Positions 51,493 through 62,900 of a stretch of 64,000 nucleotides of DNA are shown here, in pieces; the first letter of the stretch is position 1; each line of letters begins with the position of its first letter. Source of the stretch: Pomphorhynchus laevis (lineage: Eukaryota > Acanthocephala > Palaeacanthocephala > Echinorhynchida > Pomphorhynchidae). The DNA is taken from assembly GCA_012934845.2 (NCBI GenBank), contig WNNJ02000333.1, positions 62,001-126,000 of the forward strand, given 5' to 3'. The notes beneath the pieces were generated by a model. The model was not told the origin of the DNA. It saw nothing but the letters and a program-made list of their open reading frames with translations, and did no database searches. Made by a program: the position numbers and the translations under genes.

Positions 51493-52353
51493 ATGCCTAA
51501 AAAAGCGCGATCTCAGATCCCTGTTCCTGATCAAGAATCTTCCACATCGGAATGTAATAATGGTTATACCAGCTTTGAAGTTGGATGCGATTCCAAAGAT
51601 TGCGATGTATGGACACTTGTTCGTGTTAAAATATCCGACCACTCGGTGTATAAACGTAAACATTTCACTTGCGGTTTTTGTACATCAGTACGACTACTAC
51701 AGCTATCCTGCTCATCTACTCCTGTATCACACACGACCACTCAGACCAATGCTGTTTTAGATGTTTCCCTCGCATCAACACCTGACTTCGCATCATATAA
51801 TCCCATTATTGAACCTACTCTCTCACACACTCCTCGTTCAACTACGTACCAAACTTCCATTAATCTTTCTCATTCTAACAATGCTAACGGTAAAGCTTTT
51901 CATCTCGTACCTCCTCTTTCCTATTCCTCCCCCAATCTAAATAAATCTCAAACTTCTTTATTCTCCTCACGTACTCCTTACTCGACCTCCCCTGTATCAC
52001 CTCTCAATAATTTACACCCTTCCATCAAAATCATTTCCAGTAACATTTCCGATCAACTGATTCAACACTCCATTCCTGTCACTCATGCCCCAACCTATTT
52101 TAATTCTCCTTACTCTACCTCCCAAGTAACACTTCCAAATAATTTACATCCTTCATTAAAAATCATATCCAGTCCCAGCTCTGATCAACCGATTAACATC
52201 CCGCTCCTGTCACACTTGCTCCAACCAATATTAATTCTTTATCAAGCACCCCTGTCATTTCCACTTCTATCTGCTCATCTACCTCGACTCCAACCAGCTC
52301 TGTCCGTCCACCACTTCCACGAAATCGTTTTCCTTCGCGCGATCGCTGTATAA
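51493..52353 (+). CDS. LINE A5 ORF1 protein
   Basis: From MPKKARSQIPVPDQESSTSE. Zinc-type module at 51586-51681, then two LNNLHPS-KIISS repeats. A frame change near 52190 diverts the end, and the continuation in another frame (RFPSRDRCIIISNLKLSESA ... IEKHRRETNGE, stop at 52717-52719) is fully recognisable. Open frame also extends upstream through the monomers without a start. Confidence 0.75.
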   Translation: MPKKARSQIPVPDQESSTSECNNGYTSFEVGCDSKDCDVWTLVRVKISDHSVYKRKHFTCGFCTSVRLLQLSCSSTPVSHTTTQTNAVLDVSLASTPDFASYNPIIEPTLSHTPRSTTYQTSINLSHSNNANGKAFHLVPPLSYSSPNLNKSQTSLFSSRTPYSTSPVSPLNNLHPSIKIISSNISDQLIQHSIPVTHAPTYFNSPYSTSQVTLPNNLHPSLKIISSPSSDQPINIPLLSHLLQPILILYQAPLSFPLLSAHLPRLQPALSVHHFHEIVFLRAIAV

Positions 52354-52780
52354 TCATATCAAACTTAAAGCTTTCCGAATCTGCTTCTCCACAATCTCGC
52401 CTCGATGATGATGTATATGCTTTCAGGTCTATCCTAGCAACCATTCTTCCTGATGATAACCCATCACTCTTTAATAATTTCGCTCCTGTATCCTTTATTC
52501 GTTTAAACAAATCCACTAAATCCAATCATCTCAGTCCTCCACTCTTAAAAATCGTTTTCCGACATAGTTCACATGCCTCTTCGGTACTCTCCCAACGTTT
52601 TAAACTTCTTACCACTTCATCTACTTGCCGTATCTTTCCTGACCGCTCCCCTTCTGATATTGCCCAGCTCAATTTAGCTCGCATTGAAAAACATCGACGT
52701 GAAACAAACGGCGAGTAATCCTTATCTATACGTAAAATCAACGGAAATTTTCACGTTCTTTACACAAGGCCAAAAATTCG

Positions 52781-54568
52781 ATGGCGTCCCATCTCTCCCC
52801 CTTGTCTTCTTCGCTAGTCGATCTCGCTCCTAAGCATACTTTTCGTCTTAGTCTATTCAATACTCTCTCCATTCTTCATAAAGCTGATATGCTTCTCGAT
52901 ATCTTCGATCAATTATCTATCGATATTCTCTGCATTACCGAATCCTGGCACTCTGACTCCGACGATCTTGCTATTCGTCGTCTATGTCGCTCTGGTTGTT
53001 CTCTAGTTGAATCAGCTCGTCAAATTGCATCTCATACATCTACTGCTTCTAACCATGGCGGTATTGTTGTCATTGCTCGTCACCCAATGTCTTTACGTAA
53101 AATCAACGTTAACATCCGTTACACTTCGTTCGAATTACTCATATGCAGATTATCAACTCCTTTCCCTCTGGAACTTGTGATTGTATATCGCCCAGGTTCA
53201 GTTGCCCCATTATGTATCTTCTTATACGACCTTGCAGATCTAATGTCTCACTGTTCATTGTCTTATACTCCTTCTTTTGTTCTCGGTGACTTTAACATTC
53301 GTCTTGATCGCCCGTCTGACTCTGACTCTATCACTTTAACTAATCTTTTTTCTGATTTTAACTATAAATTACTTTCAACAAGCCCAACTCATATTCTCGG
53401 CGGTGCTCTCGACATCATTGCTGTTCCTAACTGCTTCAATGACTATACCTCCTTGTCAATTACTGATCCTGGTTTGTCCGATCATTTCCTTGTCACTCTT
53501 ACTCTTACTCGTCCCCATCCTCCTTCTCCGCCTTTACCATTATCTACACCAAGTCGACCCTGGAAGCTTCTCGATATCCCTATTCTCTGCACAGCCTTAC
53601 TCAATTCTTCACTCTTTTCACTTCCTCTTAACTATCTCTCTCCCGATGATCTCTGCATTCTATTTAATTCTGAACTTTCGTCAATCATCAATAACCTTCT
53701 GTCTAGTCGACTTCGACGTTCCCAGCGCTTGCGCCATGCTCCCTGGTTCGATTCTGACTGTAGTCTTTCTAAGCGTCGACTCCGTCACTCTTTTCGTATG
53801 TATAATCGCTTTCTTAAACGTTCTCCCAACTCACTCCCAAATCTTCGTGATTCCTACTTTTCTCAACACCGTTCATATCTCATTCTTATACGTACTAAAC
53901 GTACTCTCTTTTGGCAAAATCAACTCGAGTCATCTTCCAACTCTAAATCTCATTGGAAAATCTTAAACTCAAGTCTTTCACGATCATCTACCCATTGTAA
54001 TGTAAATCCTGATGATTTTTCTTCTTATCTACAAACTAAGCTATCTAATTTACTTTCCCTACTACCCATAGCCCCCTTGTACCCACTCTTCTCTTTAAAT
54101 ACTTCCCTCCCAGAACTATTCCACCTTCTTCCCGTTTCGTCTGATGAAGTTTCTTCGGTTCTGCTGTCATTACCTAATAAAACCTCTCCTCCTGACCCAA
54201 TTCCCACCCACTTGCTTAAAAATATCTGCTCCTCTATCTTACCCTTCCTAACAACATTGTTCAACTCGTCCATCCGTAGCCGTACATTTTCTTCCATCTG
54301 GAAATGCGCCACTGTTCGTCCTATCATCAAAAAGCAATCTCTCGACTCCTCACTACCATCTTCGTACCGTCCAATCTTACTTCTTCCAACCCTCTCTAAA
54401 CTCCTTGGCGTCTCGTTCTCATACAAGTTAATACATATCTCTTTTCCTCTAACTTGTTTCCTCCCTTCCAAGCCGCTTTTCGCTCTAATCACTCTACTGA
54501 AATTGCCTGTCTTAAAGTTTATAATGACTTACTCATCTCGCGCGATCATAAATTATGTAGTGTCATAG
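52781..54568 (+). CDS. LINE A5 ORF2: endonuclease and RT first half
   Basis: 595 codons. Endonuclease: FRLSLFNTLSILHKADMLLD, DILCITESWHSDSDDLAIRR, HGGIVVIARHPMSLRKIN, YRPGS, FVLGDFNIRLDRPSDSDS and LSDHFLVTLTLTRP. Linker, then RT blocks LPVSSDEVSSVLLSLPNKTS, KCATVRPIIKKQSLDSSLPS and SYRPILLLPTLSKLL. The frame slips at about 54405. About 60 bases separate the ORF1 stop and this ATG. Confidence 0.82.
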   Translation: MASHLSPLSSSLVDLAPKHTFRLSLFNTLSILHKADMLLDIFDQLSIDILCITESWHSDSDDLAIRRLCRSGCSLVESARQIASHTSTASNHGGIVVIARHPMSLRKINVNIRYTSFELLICRLSTPFPLELVIVYRPGSVAPLCIFLYDLADLMSHCSLSYTPSFVLGDFNIRLDRPSDSDSITLTNLFSDFNYKLLSTSPTHILGGALDIIAVPNCFNDYTSLSITDPGLSDHFLVTLTLTRPHPPSPPLPLSTPSRPWKLLDIPILCTALLNSSLFSLPLNYLSPDDLCILFNSELSSIINNLLSSRLRRSQRLRHAPWFDSDCSLSKRRLRHSFRMYNRFLKRSPNSLPNLRDSYFSQHRSYLILIRTKRTLFWQNQLESSSNSKSHWKILNSSLSRSSTHCNVNPDDFSSYLQTKLSNLLSLLPIAPLYPLFSLNTSLPELFHLLPVSSDEVSSVLLSLPNKTSPPDPIPTHLLKNICSSILPFLTTLFNSSIRSRTFSSIWKCATVRPIIKKQSLDSSLPSSYRPILLLPTLSKLLGVSFSYKLIHISFPLTCFLPSKPLFALITLLKLPVLKFIMTYSSRAIINYVVS

Positions 54569-54978
54569 TTTCTCTTGATCTATCGTCTGCTTTTGACATC
54601 GTCGATCACTCGATTCTTCTACATCGCCTTCGTCATGATTATGGCTTCTCTTTACCCACTGTATCATGGTTTTCTTCATATCTATCAAATCGTACATTTC
54701 GCGTCTATTCTAACTGTTCTCTCTCCCATCCTTCGTCCATCCCGTCCGGTGTTCCACAAGGCTCCGTTTTAGGCCCTATACTTTTCTCTCTTCTTGTCGG
54801 TGATTTATCTTCGATTTCTCATAAATTTAATCTCCATGTTATGCAATATGCAGATGACATTATCATCTATGCTCTTGCACCTGTTTATCATATTCACGAT
54901 CTTAGTGTTTCTGCTTCCGACTGTCTTGTCTCAATTTTCCAATCATCTTTCTTCCCTTCGCCTTTCTCTGAATCCTGA
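54454..54978 (+). CDS. LINE A5 ORF2: RT core
   Basis: FPPFQAAFRSNHSTEIACLK, VSLDLSSAFDIVDHSILLHR (motif A), IPSGVPQGSVLGPILFSLLV (motif B), LHVMQYADDIIIYALAP (motif C, YADD). Leaves frame near 54935. Confidence 0.8.
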   Translation: MFPPFQAAFRSNHSTEIACLKVYNDLLISRDHKLCSVIVSLDLSSAFDIVDHSILLHRLRHDYGFSLPTVSWFSSYLSNRTFRVYSNCSLSHPSSIPSGVPQGSVLGPILFSLLVGDLSSISHKFNLHVMQYADDIIIYALAPVYHIHDLSVSASDCLVSIFQSSFFPSPFSES

Positions 54979-55676
54979 TAAATCCAAAATTATGTGGATC
55001 CTACCTCGACGCCTCGGCTTCGAACCTCCCTCCGTATCATTAAATTCTACAATTCTTCCTATCGTTGATAATCTCGTTTTCCTAGGCTTCCATTTTGACA
55101 ACCGACTTTCACTTAAACCTTTCGTTAGAGATAAAGTACGCTCATCGACCTTGATACTCCGCAATCTCCGTCAAGTTCGTAGATTGATCGATTTCCCTTC
55201 TTGTATGACTCTCATATTATCTCTCCTTTTTTCTAGATTCGATTATTGTCTTAGTCTATTTTCCAACTCACCTAAATCCACTCTTCTTCCCATACAACGC
55301 ATCGTCAACGCAGCTGTCCGAATTCTCCTCCGTCTTCGTCGTTTTGATCATACATCCTACCATCTTGCTTCTCTCGATTTGCCTACAATTTATTGTCGTG
55401 TTCAAATTCGTCTTCTTATCGTTGCTTTCCGCCTTGTAACTTTTCATACCCCTTCATTTCTCAACCTTCCTTTTCTTGATAATTCCCGTCCTGTTTACTG
55501 TTCCTTGCGTTCCTGTAATTCCCTTCTTTTACATGTCCCAAACTACTCTACCTCCTTTGGACTCCGCTCCTTCCTGGTGGCTGCTCCTCTATAGTGGAAT
55601 CATCTGCCCATTCTTATACGCCAATCAACTTCCCTGCAGTGCTTCAAACGACAAATCCGATCCCATCTGAACAATT
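54930..55676 (+). CDS. LINE A5 ORF2: RT C-terminus
   Basis: FSNHLSSLRLSLNPDKSKIM, FLGFHFDNRLSLKPFVRDKV, SRFDYCLSLFSNSPKSTLLP and GLRSFLVAAPL to a stop near 55592. The homologous end (WNHLPILIRQSTSLQCFKRQ) continues past it to 55684. Same L2-like C-terminus as A4. Confidence 0.78.
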
Positions 55677-56157
55677 TAACTGCTTGACTTTCTCATTTTT
55701 GTTTGTGGACTTGTAAGCGTACAGCTTGTACGCATTTGCCACATTAAATAAATTTGTATTATTATAAAAGCCGATTATTCTACTATTATAACTCTTTTCT
55801 CAAATATTCAATGGCCCAATCCTTATATTTTAGGAATACAGCCAGCGTGGGACTTTTTCCGAAATACTTTACTCTCAATATTATTGGCACATACACCTGT
55901 ATGCTCTATTCGAAAAAGACTGAAGCATCCTGTATGGGTGGATGCGTCCCTACGATCTCTTCTAGTAAAACGAGATCGCGCCTTCCTGGATTTCAAACGG
56001 GGTATTAGATCTTTCTCCTCATACAAGGTTATTATAAATAGAGTCACTTTGATTAAACGAAGTAAACGTCATACCTATATTACTAGCATGTGTAAGTTTT
56101 TTTTATCAGAATTCTCGAAATATATTTAGTTTTATTCGTAGTCAGAGATATTCTCAA

Positions 56158-57127
56158 TTGGATTCGTTTAGCTTAATGAACTCCGAGGGAAATTCTATCA
56201 ATAATGCGAGCGAAATTGCAGAAGCATTCACAGATCACTATGAACTTCCTAGCGTACCGAGTCCTTCAAATGATAGCGATCAGTTACTTTCATCAGATAT
56301 TATAGATCACCCTATATTATTTAGTGTCGAATTCTCTGTTCTGGATGTATTCGATGAGCTGAGAAAATCAAAACCTTCGTCCATTAGTGGTCCTGATAAT
56401 ATACCATCGATCGTATTGCGTGAGGTTGCATCAGCACTATGCTTTCCGCTTTGGCTTATTTACTGTTGCTCCGTAGATTCAGGAATTTTACCTTTTGAGT
56501 GAAAAAACCACAATTAAGCCCATTTTAAAGAAAGGTTCAAAATCTGCTGCTCGGAATTATAGACCAGTGAGCCTGACTTGTGATGCATGCAAGATTCTGG
56601 AAAATCTAATTTTGCGCTCTCTGACATCATACCCAGAAAACTGTTGTATTCTAAATGTTCATCAACATGGTTTCTGACATGAATGGTCCACTATTACTAG
56701 TTTAGTTAGTGCACGGGCTAGCTGATGTAATTCCTTGAAGGCTGGACACGGAGTTGATATTCTGTTTGTCGATTTATCAAAGGCCTTCGATAGGGTTAAT
56801 CATACCATTTTAATTAGTAAATTATTTGATGTGGGCATTAGAGGTAGTATCCTTCGATGGTTAAATTGTTTCCTCCAAGATAGGTTATTTGCGGTGAAAG
56901 TTAAAAACACTTTATCACGTTGGCGAACAATGTCGAGTGGCATACCTCAAGGTTCATTCATAAGTCCTACTCTGTTCAACATGCATGTCAATGACAAATG
57001 TCATGTCAATTGCTCATTTTCGATGTACGCCGATGATATCAAAATTTGGAATGGTATTCGGGATCTTTCAGATCATAACCGGCTTCAGAAGGACATAGAT
57101 TTCATACACTCGTGGTGCAACACATGA
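56158..57127 (+). pseudogene. LINE C' reverse transcriptase
   Basis: 56158-56502: NSINNASEIAEAFTDHYELP and KPSSISGPDNIPSIVL. 56495-56677: KPILKKGSKSAARNYRPVSL, then HQHGF. 56735-57127: GVDILFVDLSKAFDRVNHTI, MSSGIPQGSFISPTLFNMHV and FSMYADDIKIWNG (YADD intact). Several single frame changes and stops. Confidence 0.75.
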
Positions 57128-57363
57128 TCTTACTATTAACATAGAAAAGACCTATCACATGCATTTAGGTCAGTTGATGTACTCCGGCTCGTACACTTTA
57201 GGCGGTGCTACCATCAAGAATTTTGATCAAGTCAAGGATCTCGATATTATATTATCTAATAATCTGTCATCAGGTCCTCATGTAAGATATATTGTAAGCA
57301 TAGCTCAAATAGCTGGCTCACAATAAGTTCGTAAATAAATTAATTAGTTTTTAAAATAAGGAA

Positions 57364-57900
57364 ATGTGTAAGCAACGTCAACGCATCCTAGGGCTACTAC
57401 GAAAAACGCGAGGTTCAATAGATGTTGACTCATTTATTGTGCTGTTCTTTTCGATTGTCCTTTCTTATATGTTATATGCTTCATCAGCAGTCTTTCCGCA
57501 ATCTAAGGGTGATTTGCGTTTACTTGAGGGCATTCTCCGTAAAGCTAGCCATATGGTTTCTTCTATTCGAGATATTCCCTACCCTCAGAGACTAGAAGTT
57601 CTAGGCATATGCGATGTTGAGACGTCCTTGATTTAGGCAGATTTGATGTTTGTGTGGGGGGCACTGCACTCTTCTAAGCACGTTTAAAACCCTCTATTTA
57701 CACTTTCTGCTAATGAAAATCTACGAGGACACAAGCTTAAACTGGTACACAAACTGAAACCGAAGCGAAACCGAGGTGACATAAGATATCGAATTGTCAA
57801 ACATTGGAATAAATTACCATCTACTGTTGTTGAGGCCACACATGTATCAGAATTGAAGAATTATCTTCGTGCTGAATTCCGCCTTGAATCCTGACTTGTT
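57364..57900 (+). pseudogene. LINE C' RT C-terminus
   Basis: 57364-57636: QRILGLLRKTRGSIDVDSFI, VLSYMLYASSAVFPQSKGDL, LEGILRKASHMVSSIRDIPY. After a stop: LRGHKLKLVHKLKPKRNRGD, YRIVKHWNKLPSTVVEATHV, ELKNYLRAEFRLES. Confidence 0.7.
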
Positions 57901-58000
57901 TCAGCTATTTTGTTGACTATTTTTTTTATTTCTCTCTCTTTTTTACTGTGAGCCCCAGTTTTGAGCTTTGCTCTTTTGGCGGTCAATGAATAATAATAAA

Positions 58001-58330
58001 GAAATATATAGCATCACTTGCTATAATAAAGAAATTAAAAATATTGACATTCAAAATTTACATCAAATTAATTTTTATCTTGTCTCTTTGTGATTAACCA
58101 AATGCTCTTCATGTGTAATAATCTTAATTAATTCAAATGAAATCAATGTCAATTCAAAGCACAAAGCCATTTTCATAATTTATTTTTAAAGCGTTAGCAA
58201 GTGTTATTTTATTTCAAAAGTGATTATTTTCGAAATATTGGTTTAAAAACTTGTAAAATGTTTGAACTAATTAGCACGAAAATCGCGTAATCATTTACGT
58301 CAAAGTTATATATTGTGTTCTACAAAGCAT
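58001..58330. other. Unassigned AT-rich spacer
   Basis: Nothing recognised between the tail of LINE C' and the LINE relic that follows. Confidence 0.5.
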
Positions 58331-58530
58331 AAATTTATGAATAGGCGTTCCCACTTATCGAACATTCTGACTGTTCGAGAATTTTGGACTGACGCCTTTT
58401 CATGTGGATTTGCTATTGACGTAATTCCTTAATTTCAATAAAGCTTTTGATTTCGTATCCAGTACTTTGATTATATAACTTTTGAAACACTACGGCGTTA
58501 AAGATCATGTTATTTAATACATGTATTTAT

Positions 58531-58704
58531 AGAATATTCAAGAATGATCAGTTAAAATTGAAATACAAAATTATTTTGATATTGCGCAAGTAACTACTAG
58601 CATCTTCAGAAATTGGTTTCCAATTTCTGAAGATGCTAGCAGTTTTTAGCGAAATAACAAAATAATTTTGTATTTCAATTTTATCTGATCGTCCTTGAAT
58701 ATTT
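58531..58704. mobile_element. Short inverted-dimer element with hammerhead core (1)
   Basis: Arms 58531-58616 and 58620-58704 are reverse complements over about 85 bases, with almost no spacer (CCAATTTCTGAAGATGCTAG at the centre). No coding sequence. Inserted within the old LINE relic. Confidence 0.7.
58627..58656 (+). ncRNA. Hammerhead ribozyme core, element 1
   Basis: CTGAAGA (58627-58633), stem II GCTA (58635-58638) with TAGC (58647-58650), GAAA (58651-58654). The opposite arm has lost the GAAA box. Stem III and stem I are not clear. Confidence 0.5.
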
Positions 58705-59600
58705 TTAAATACAGGTCAGGATGAATATATTTATTACATGTATTTCCAATAGATTATACATTTTAGGTTCGTTCAAATCACTCTTTATCTCCCATTAGAA
58801 TCATAAACTCAGAAGTTCCATCCAGTTCTGTTTTAGGATTTTTACTATCTATAATCTATTTGACGATCTTCGTCGTTTGGATAATCATAATATATTTGCT
58901 AACGTCATGAGAGAATGAACGTTTGCACGAAATATAGATATCTGTAACTCTTTACAACTTTATCTAAATATCACTTTTTAAAATGGTCCAAATCTACTTG
59001 CTCAATGCTCTGACATCCTAGCTTAGTGCATTTCATTTACCTACATTTCAGGTTCGTGCAAACTACGTTTTATCTTCAATTAGAGCCTTAAACTCAGAAG
59101 TTTCATTACTATCTATTTAAAAACCTTTACCTTTATAATCTATTTGAACAATTTCTTCGTTGTTTAGATAATCTTCATATTGTCGTTGCTGATGTTTGAT
59201 TTAATGAACAGTTGCACGAGATATAAATAGCTGTATATATCTCAACTTAATCTAAATGGCATTTTCAAATGGTCCAAATTCACTGGCTTAATTCTCTGAA
59301 TACAACAAGTTCACATATGCGAATATGAAAAAATATCATGAGCTTTAAATATAATACCGATCGCAATAGTTATTAAAAGGCAAATGAACGGCGTGATCTT
59401 GGAATTATAACTCTAATATGAAAACTAGATATAATACTTTGCTAGCACGTTCGAAAGTTCATCGTAATTCTTATAATATATTCAAAATACATTTAAAAAA
59501 AACTGCATAAATGTTCAAGGTTTCGTATAATTATTTAGCTAGACAGCAGAAATTCGAGTGGCTTGTATATATGCCGTAACTATGTGTGCTATAATTTTTC

Positions 59601-59785
59601 TTTCATTTTTGCTTTTCCTTAGTCGTACAAAACCGCATAAATTCGATTGTCTTGCAATTAATAAAATATATTTATAAAGTTTACCAATTAAGAACATTTA
59701 GTTAGATAATGTTCAATGCTTTAATTACTATATTGGAAATTAATAACATTATTAAAAAACAGTTGCATTATTGTATAGATTACAT
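59601..59785 (+). other. UPF1 upstream region
   Basis: AT-rich sequence before the first recognised UPF1 codon. No clear promoter element was seen. A further 5' exon or untranslated leader cannot be excluded. Confidence 0.4.
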
Positions 59786-59980
59786 ATGTCTGGAATGGAC
59801 TCACCTTCATCCGGTGAGCTATCAAGCACTGACATGCCTATAAGTGATTCTTTTCAAAGTCAATGTGATTTTCCGTCAAACTTATCTTATTCCGATATAC
59901 TGAATACTCAAACATCCACTTTTCAAATGTCGTCCGATTTTAACGTCGATTCACAACTCAGTGATTGTACCCAAAGTCAA
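59786..59980 (+). CDS. UPF1: UPF1 exon 1 (N-terminal, SQ-rich)
   Basis: [20 protein letters not shown] to DCTQSQ, 65 codons, donor GTAATT at 59981. The start is inferred: the first ATG in an open stretch, and family N-termini are variable. Confidence 0.7.
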
Positions 59981-62900
59981 GTAATTGTATATTTTTCACT
60001 GTTTTGTCTTTTAAGCTAGACGAGTTGTTAATTATGGTTTAAATTGTTTTTATTAATGACAGATTTTCATTGTTTTTGTTGCTCAAACATTTAAATTTTG
60101 TATGTACATATAAATATATTTTATTTTTGATAATCAAATCAGTACGATATATCTATAACGCAGCCAATGCCAGCACATTGACTGTGGAATTTTCCCTTAA
60201 GTAATCATAAAATAAATGCAGATGTTAAGCACGACGTAGATATTTAAACGATAAAGCCCGATCTGCAAGTATCTTTTAATGATCAATATTATTAATTTTT
60301 AATTACTTCGATAAATGTGCGGCTTTGCAGCCTGCATCTGTTAAAATCATAGCCGTTCCGCTTTTTTCAGAAGCCATCTACTAATCCTATATTATCATTT
60401 TCATAATCACGGCGGTAAGCTACACAATTTCGACATTGTCGTGTATTTTTACGTTTAGAGAATAGCAGCAGTATACAATTTGCAAACCAATTCTCTATTT
60501 AAATTTACCATAATAAATAGAGATAATGTCTGTAAATAGTTCATCCATTTATTGATAAAGAATTATATAAGCTGGATCAAAAGATGGGAAATTTTTTATT
60601 TGATATTTCTTCAACCTCTGTTAGCGTATTCAGAGTATTTCCTTCATCTGTTGAGTAATTTTCTGAAGATGCTAACAGATGTTAGCGGAATGCAAAATAA
60701 AAGGTTCCCTCTTTTTTGAACCAGCTCTAATAATACTTTGGATATTATGTTATTAAACAACTTAAATCAAAAGTTACAGTAATTTAAGTTATTCATTTTT
60801 TAAAAATTATAATTAAACTGTTTTAATTGAAAGCACATTTATCGCCGGTTTTTAAAATTCGCATGTTTTCTGAGAATGTTTAATTTGTTTTTATTTAATT
60901 TAGGATGATTCCGAATTCGCCAATCAATTGCAAGATTTAATTTTGGAAGATGACGAGATTGTAGACTACTACGGCAAGGATTTACCAGAACACGCGTGCT
61001 CGTAAATTTTTCATAACAAATTTGCTTGCTTTAATTAAAAATACACTCTTAACTGTTTTTAGATATTGCGGAATTCATGATCCTTGCGCTGTTGTAATGT
61101 GCAATCAAACAGGAAAATGGTTTTGCAATGGCCGAGGTGATTCTGTTGTTAGGTAAGCAAATACTGAGGCAATGTGTTTTTATCAATAAATTTTAAGATT
61201 CATAATTTTTAAGAAATTGAAAATGTTCTTTAAGATTTAATTTCGGTTTGTTTTCTCTAATATACGTTAAAAGAGTTACGTTAACTACGCATACAACGTA
61301 TCCTTATAGTTGCAGCTATTTAAAAATTGAAAAAGGATTTTCCAGTTTGCCTTGAACGAGATTTTATTACGGTTCAGACAGCGTTTTTGAATAATATAAA
61401 ATGCAAATAAACAAATAACTAGAAAAATATTCATCTACTACGTTATGATAATTTTAGTGCACGTTCTTGTCAAAATATCACAAAAATGATTAAAAAATTT
61501 AGTATGTAATAGCTCGTAAAATTTAGATAAATTTTAAATTATTTCAATTTAAAGTTACCTTATCATCTATTACTCGATACAACTAATTTGATAGCATACT
61601 TTTATTTATTAGTTAAATTTTACAAAATTACTCAAAGTAACGCTGTATACAGAAGTAGCAAATATTTGATAAGTATTAACTGATCAAAGGAGGGAGTGAA
61701 TATAAAATTTATTGAAATTGAACTTTTGATAGCTAATTGCTATCATCATGGTAAAATCATATAATTTTACCCTGATGATGATAGCAATTGACTATCGAAA
61801 ATTCGATTTCAATAAGATATATATTCACTCTCTTCTTTGCTCAGTTAATAATATTTTTTTAGTAAACAACAAATTTATAACATTGGATAAGCATATTGAT
61901 TGAATTTGCTTGCTAAATCCAAATTGTTTTACTAAAGGTGGTTATTTATCTTAAGATTTGGTCGCTTACCAAATGTTTCTTTATTTCTAGGATTTTCTAG
62001 GATTTTATAGCTGAGTTCGGCTTCTAATTTTCAATTTATTAAAACTGCTGCTTTAGGAACATCATTTTTATTGTTCTCACTTCTACTTATTATGTAATAT
62101 CAGTTTTAGTTTTCTTTGATTATGTGTTTTGAAATATTAGTAAATTTTATTTATTTTTTATTTAATGTTTTCGTTTTAACATTATAACAAGTATAATGTT
62201 ATCTTAGTATTTAAGTTTTTTACTTAAAAAGCTGATTTTCACTCTTCTGTATGACATTATCTTGTTTTCATAAGTTAAGGATTATTTATTTTAAGTAAAA
62301 ATTCAAATTTAAATGTGTAATTTTTAAAATAATTCACAATTATAAAATATAATTATAAACTTTTTGTATATTGTTCGTCTAAAAATGATCTTCAATTTTT
62401 ATTGCTTAAACTCTACTTCTAAATCAAATTATTGCTTTTTCAAATTGAGTGTTCATTTATTGATGCTTTTATTAATTTCGCTCCTAAACTACTAATTGTA
62501 CTGTGATTACAAAAGTTTGTTGTTTAATGCTATATTTTAAAACGTTCGAGAAGACTAATTCGCCAATTAAAGTTTTTTTTCTTTCGAATGTTATAATTCT
62601 TTAGTACTTAGATCCAAAATTTCCCCGACTTAATGCATCTCCGACACTTGTGTCAAAATTTGTCCTGGCATCTATTTTTAATATCAATGTCATAGTTTTA
62701 ATATCCCATTTATTATCATTGGTGGCGAATCTATTTTTGACATTTCTTTCAAGTAAATTTAAATTAATTATTTTCCACTGAAATATCATCGTATCGCCAT
62801 ATTGTTATAGCCACATCATTAATCATCTTGTGCGTGCTAAGTGCAAGGAGGTTACTTTGCATAAAGATGGCCCATTGGGCGACACAGTATTGGAGTGTTA

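Larger units (their letters stand above)
51302..55780 (+). mobile_element. L2-like LINE A5, nearly full-length, nested in LINE C'
   Basis: 5' monomers, ORF1 (51493 onward), ORF2 from MASHLSPL at 52781, 3' hairpin (55717-55733) and (ATT) tail. Decay is light: compared with A4, ORF2 has a one-base loss near 54405, an extra base near 54935 and a stop near 55592, and ORF1 has one frame change near 52190. This is the best reference copy of family A in the window. Confidence 0.88.
55783..58000 (+). mobile_element. CR1-like LINE C', segment 2 (linker, RT, 3' end)
   Basis: Resumes after LINE A5. Linker 55800-56150 (LKHPVWVDASLRSLLVKRDR), RT N-terminus 56158-56502, RT core 56495-57127, C-terminus 57364-57900 (LRGHKLKLVHKLKPKRNRGD, KHWNKLPSTVVEA). 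Tail with a hairpin-like AGCCCCAG...CTTTTGGCGG and TAATAATAAAG. Confidence 0.8.
58330..59600 (+). mobile_element. Old CR1-like LINE RT relic with an internal duplication
   Basis: Decayed RT blocks in order: motif A remnant (AIDVIP..FQ.SFDFVSSTL, about 58410-58470), motif B remnant (SSVLGFLLSIIYL, about 58820), then a YADD-like region. The segment from TTCAGGTTCGTGCAAACTACG on (59040-59310) repeats 58760-59030 in diverged form. A thumb-like stretch (LGIIT...RYNTLLARSKVHRNSYN) ends near 59500. The hammerhead-bearing element at 58531 sits inside. Confidence 0.5.
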
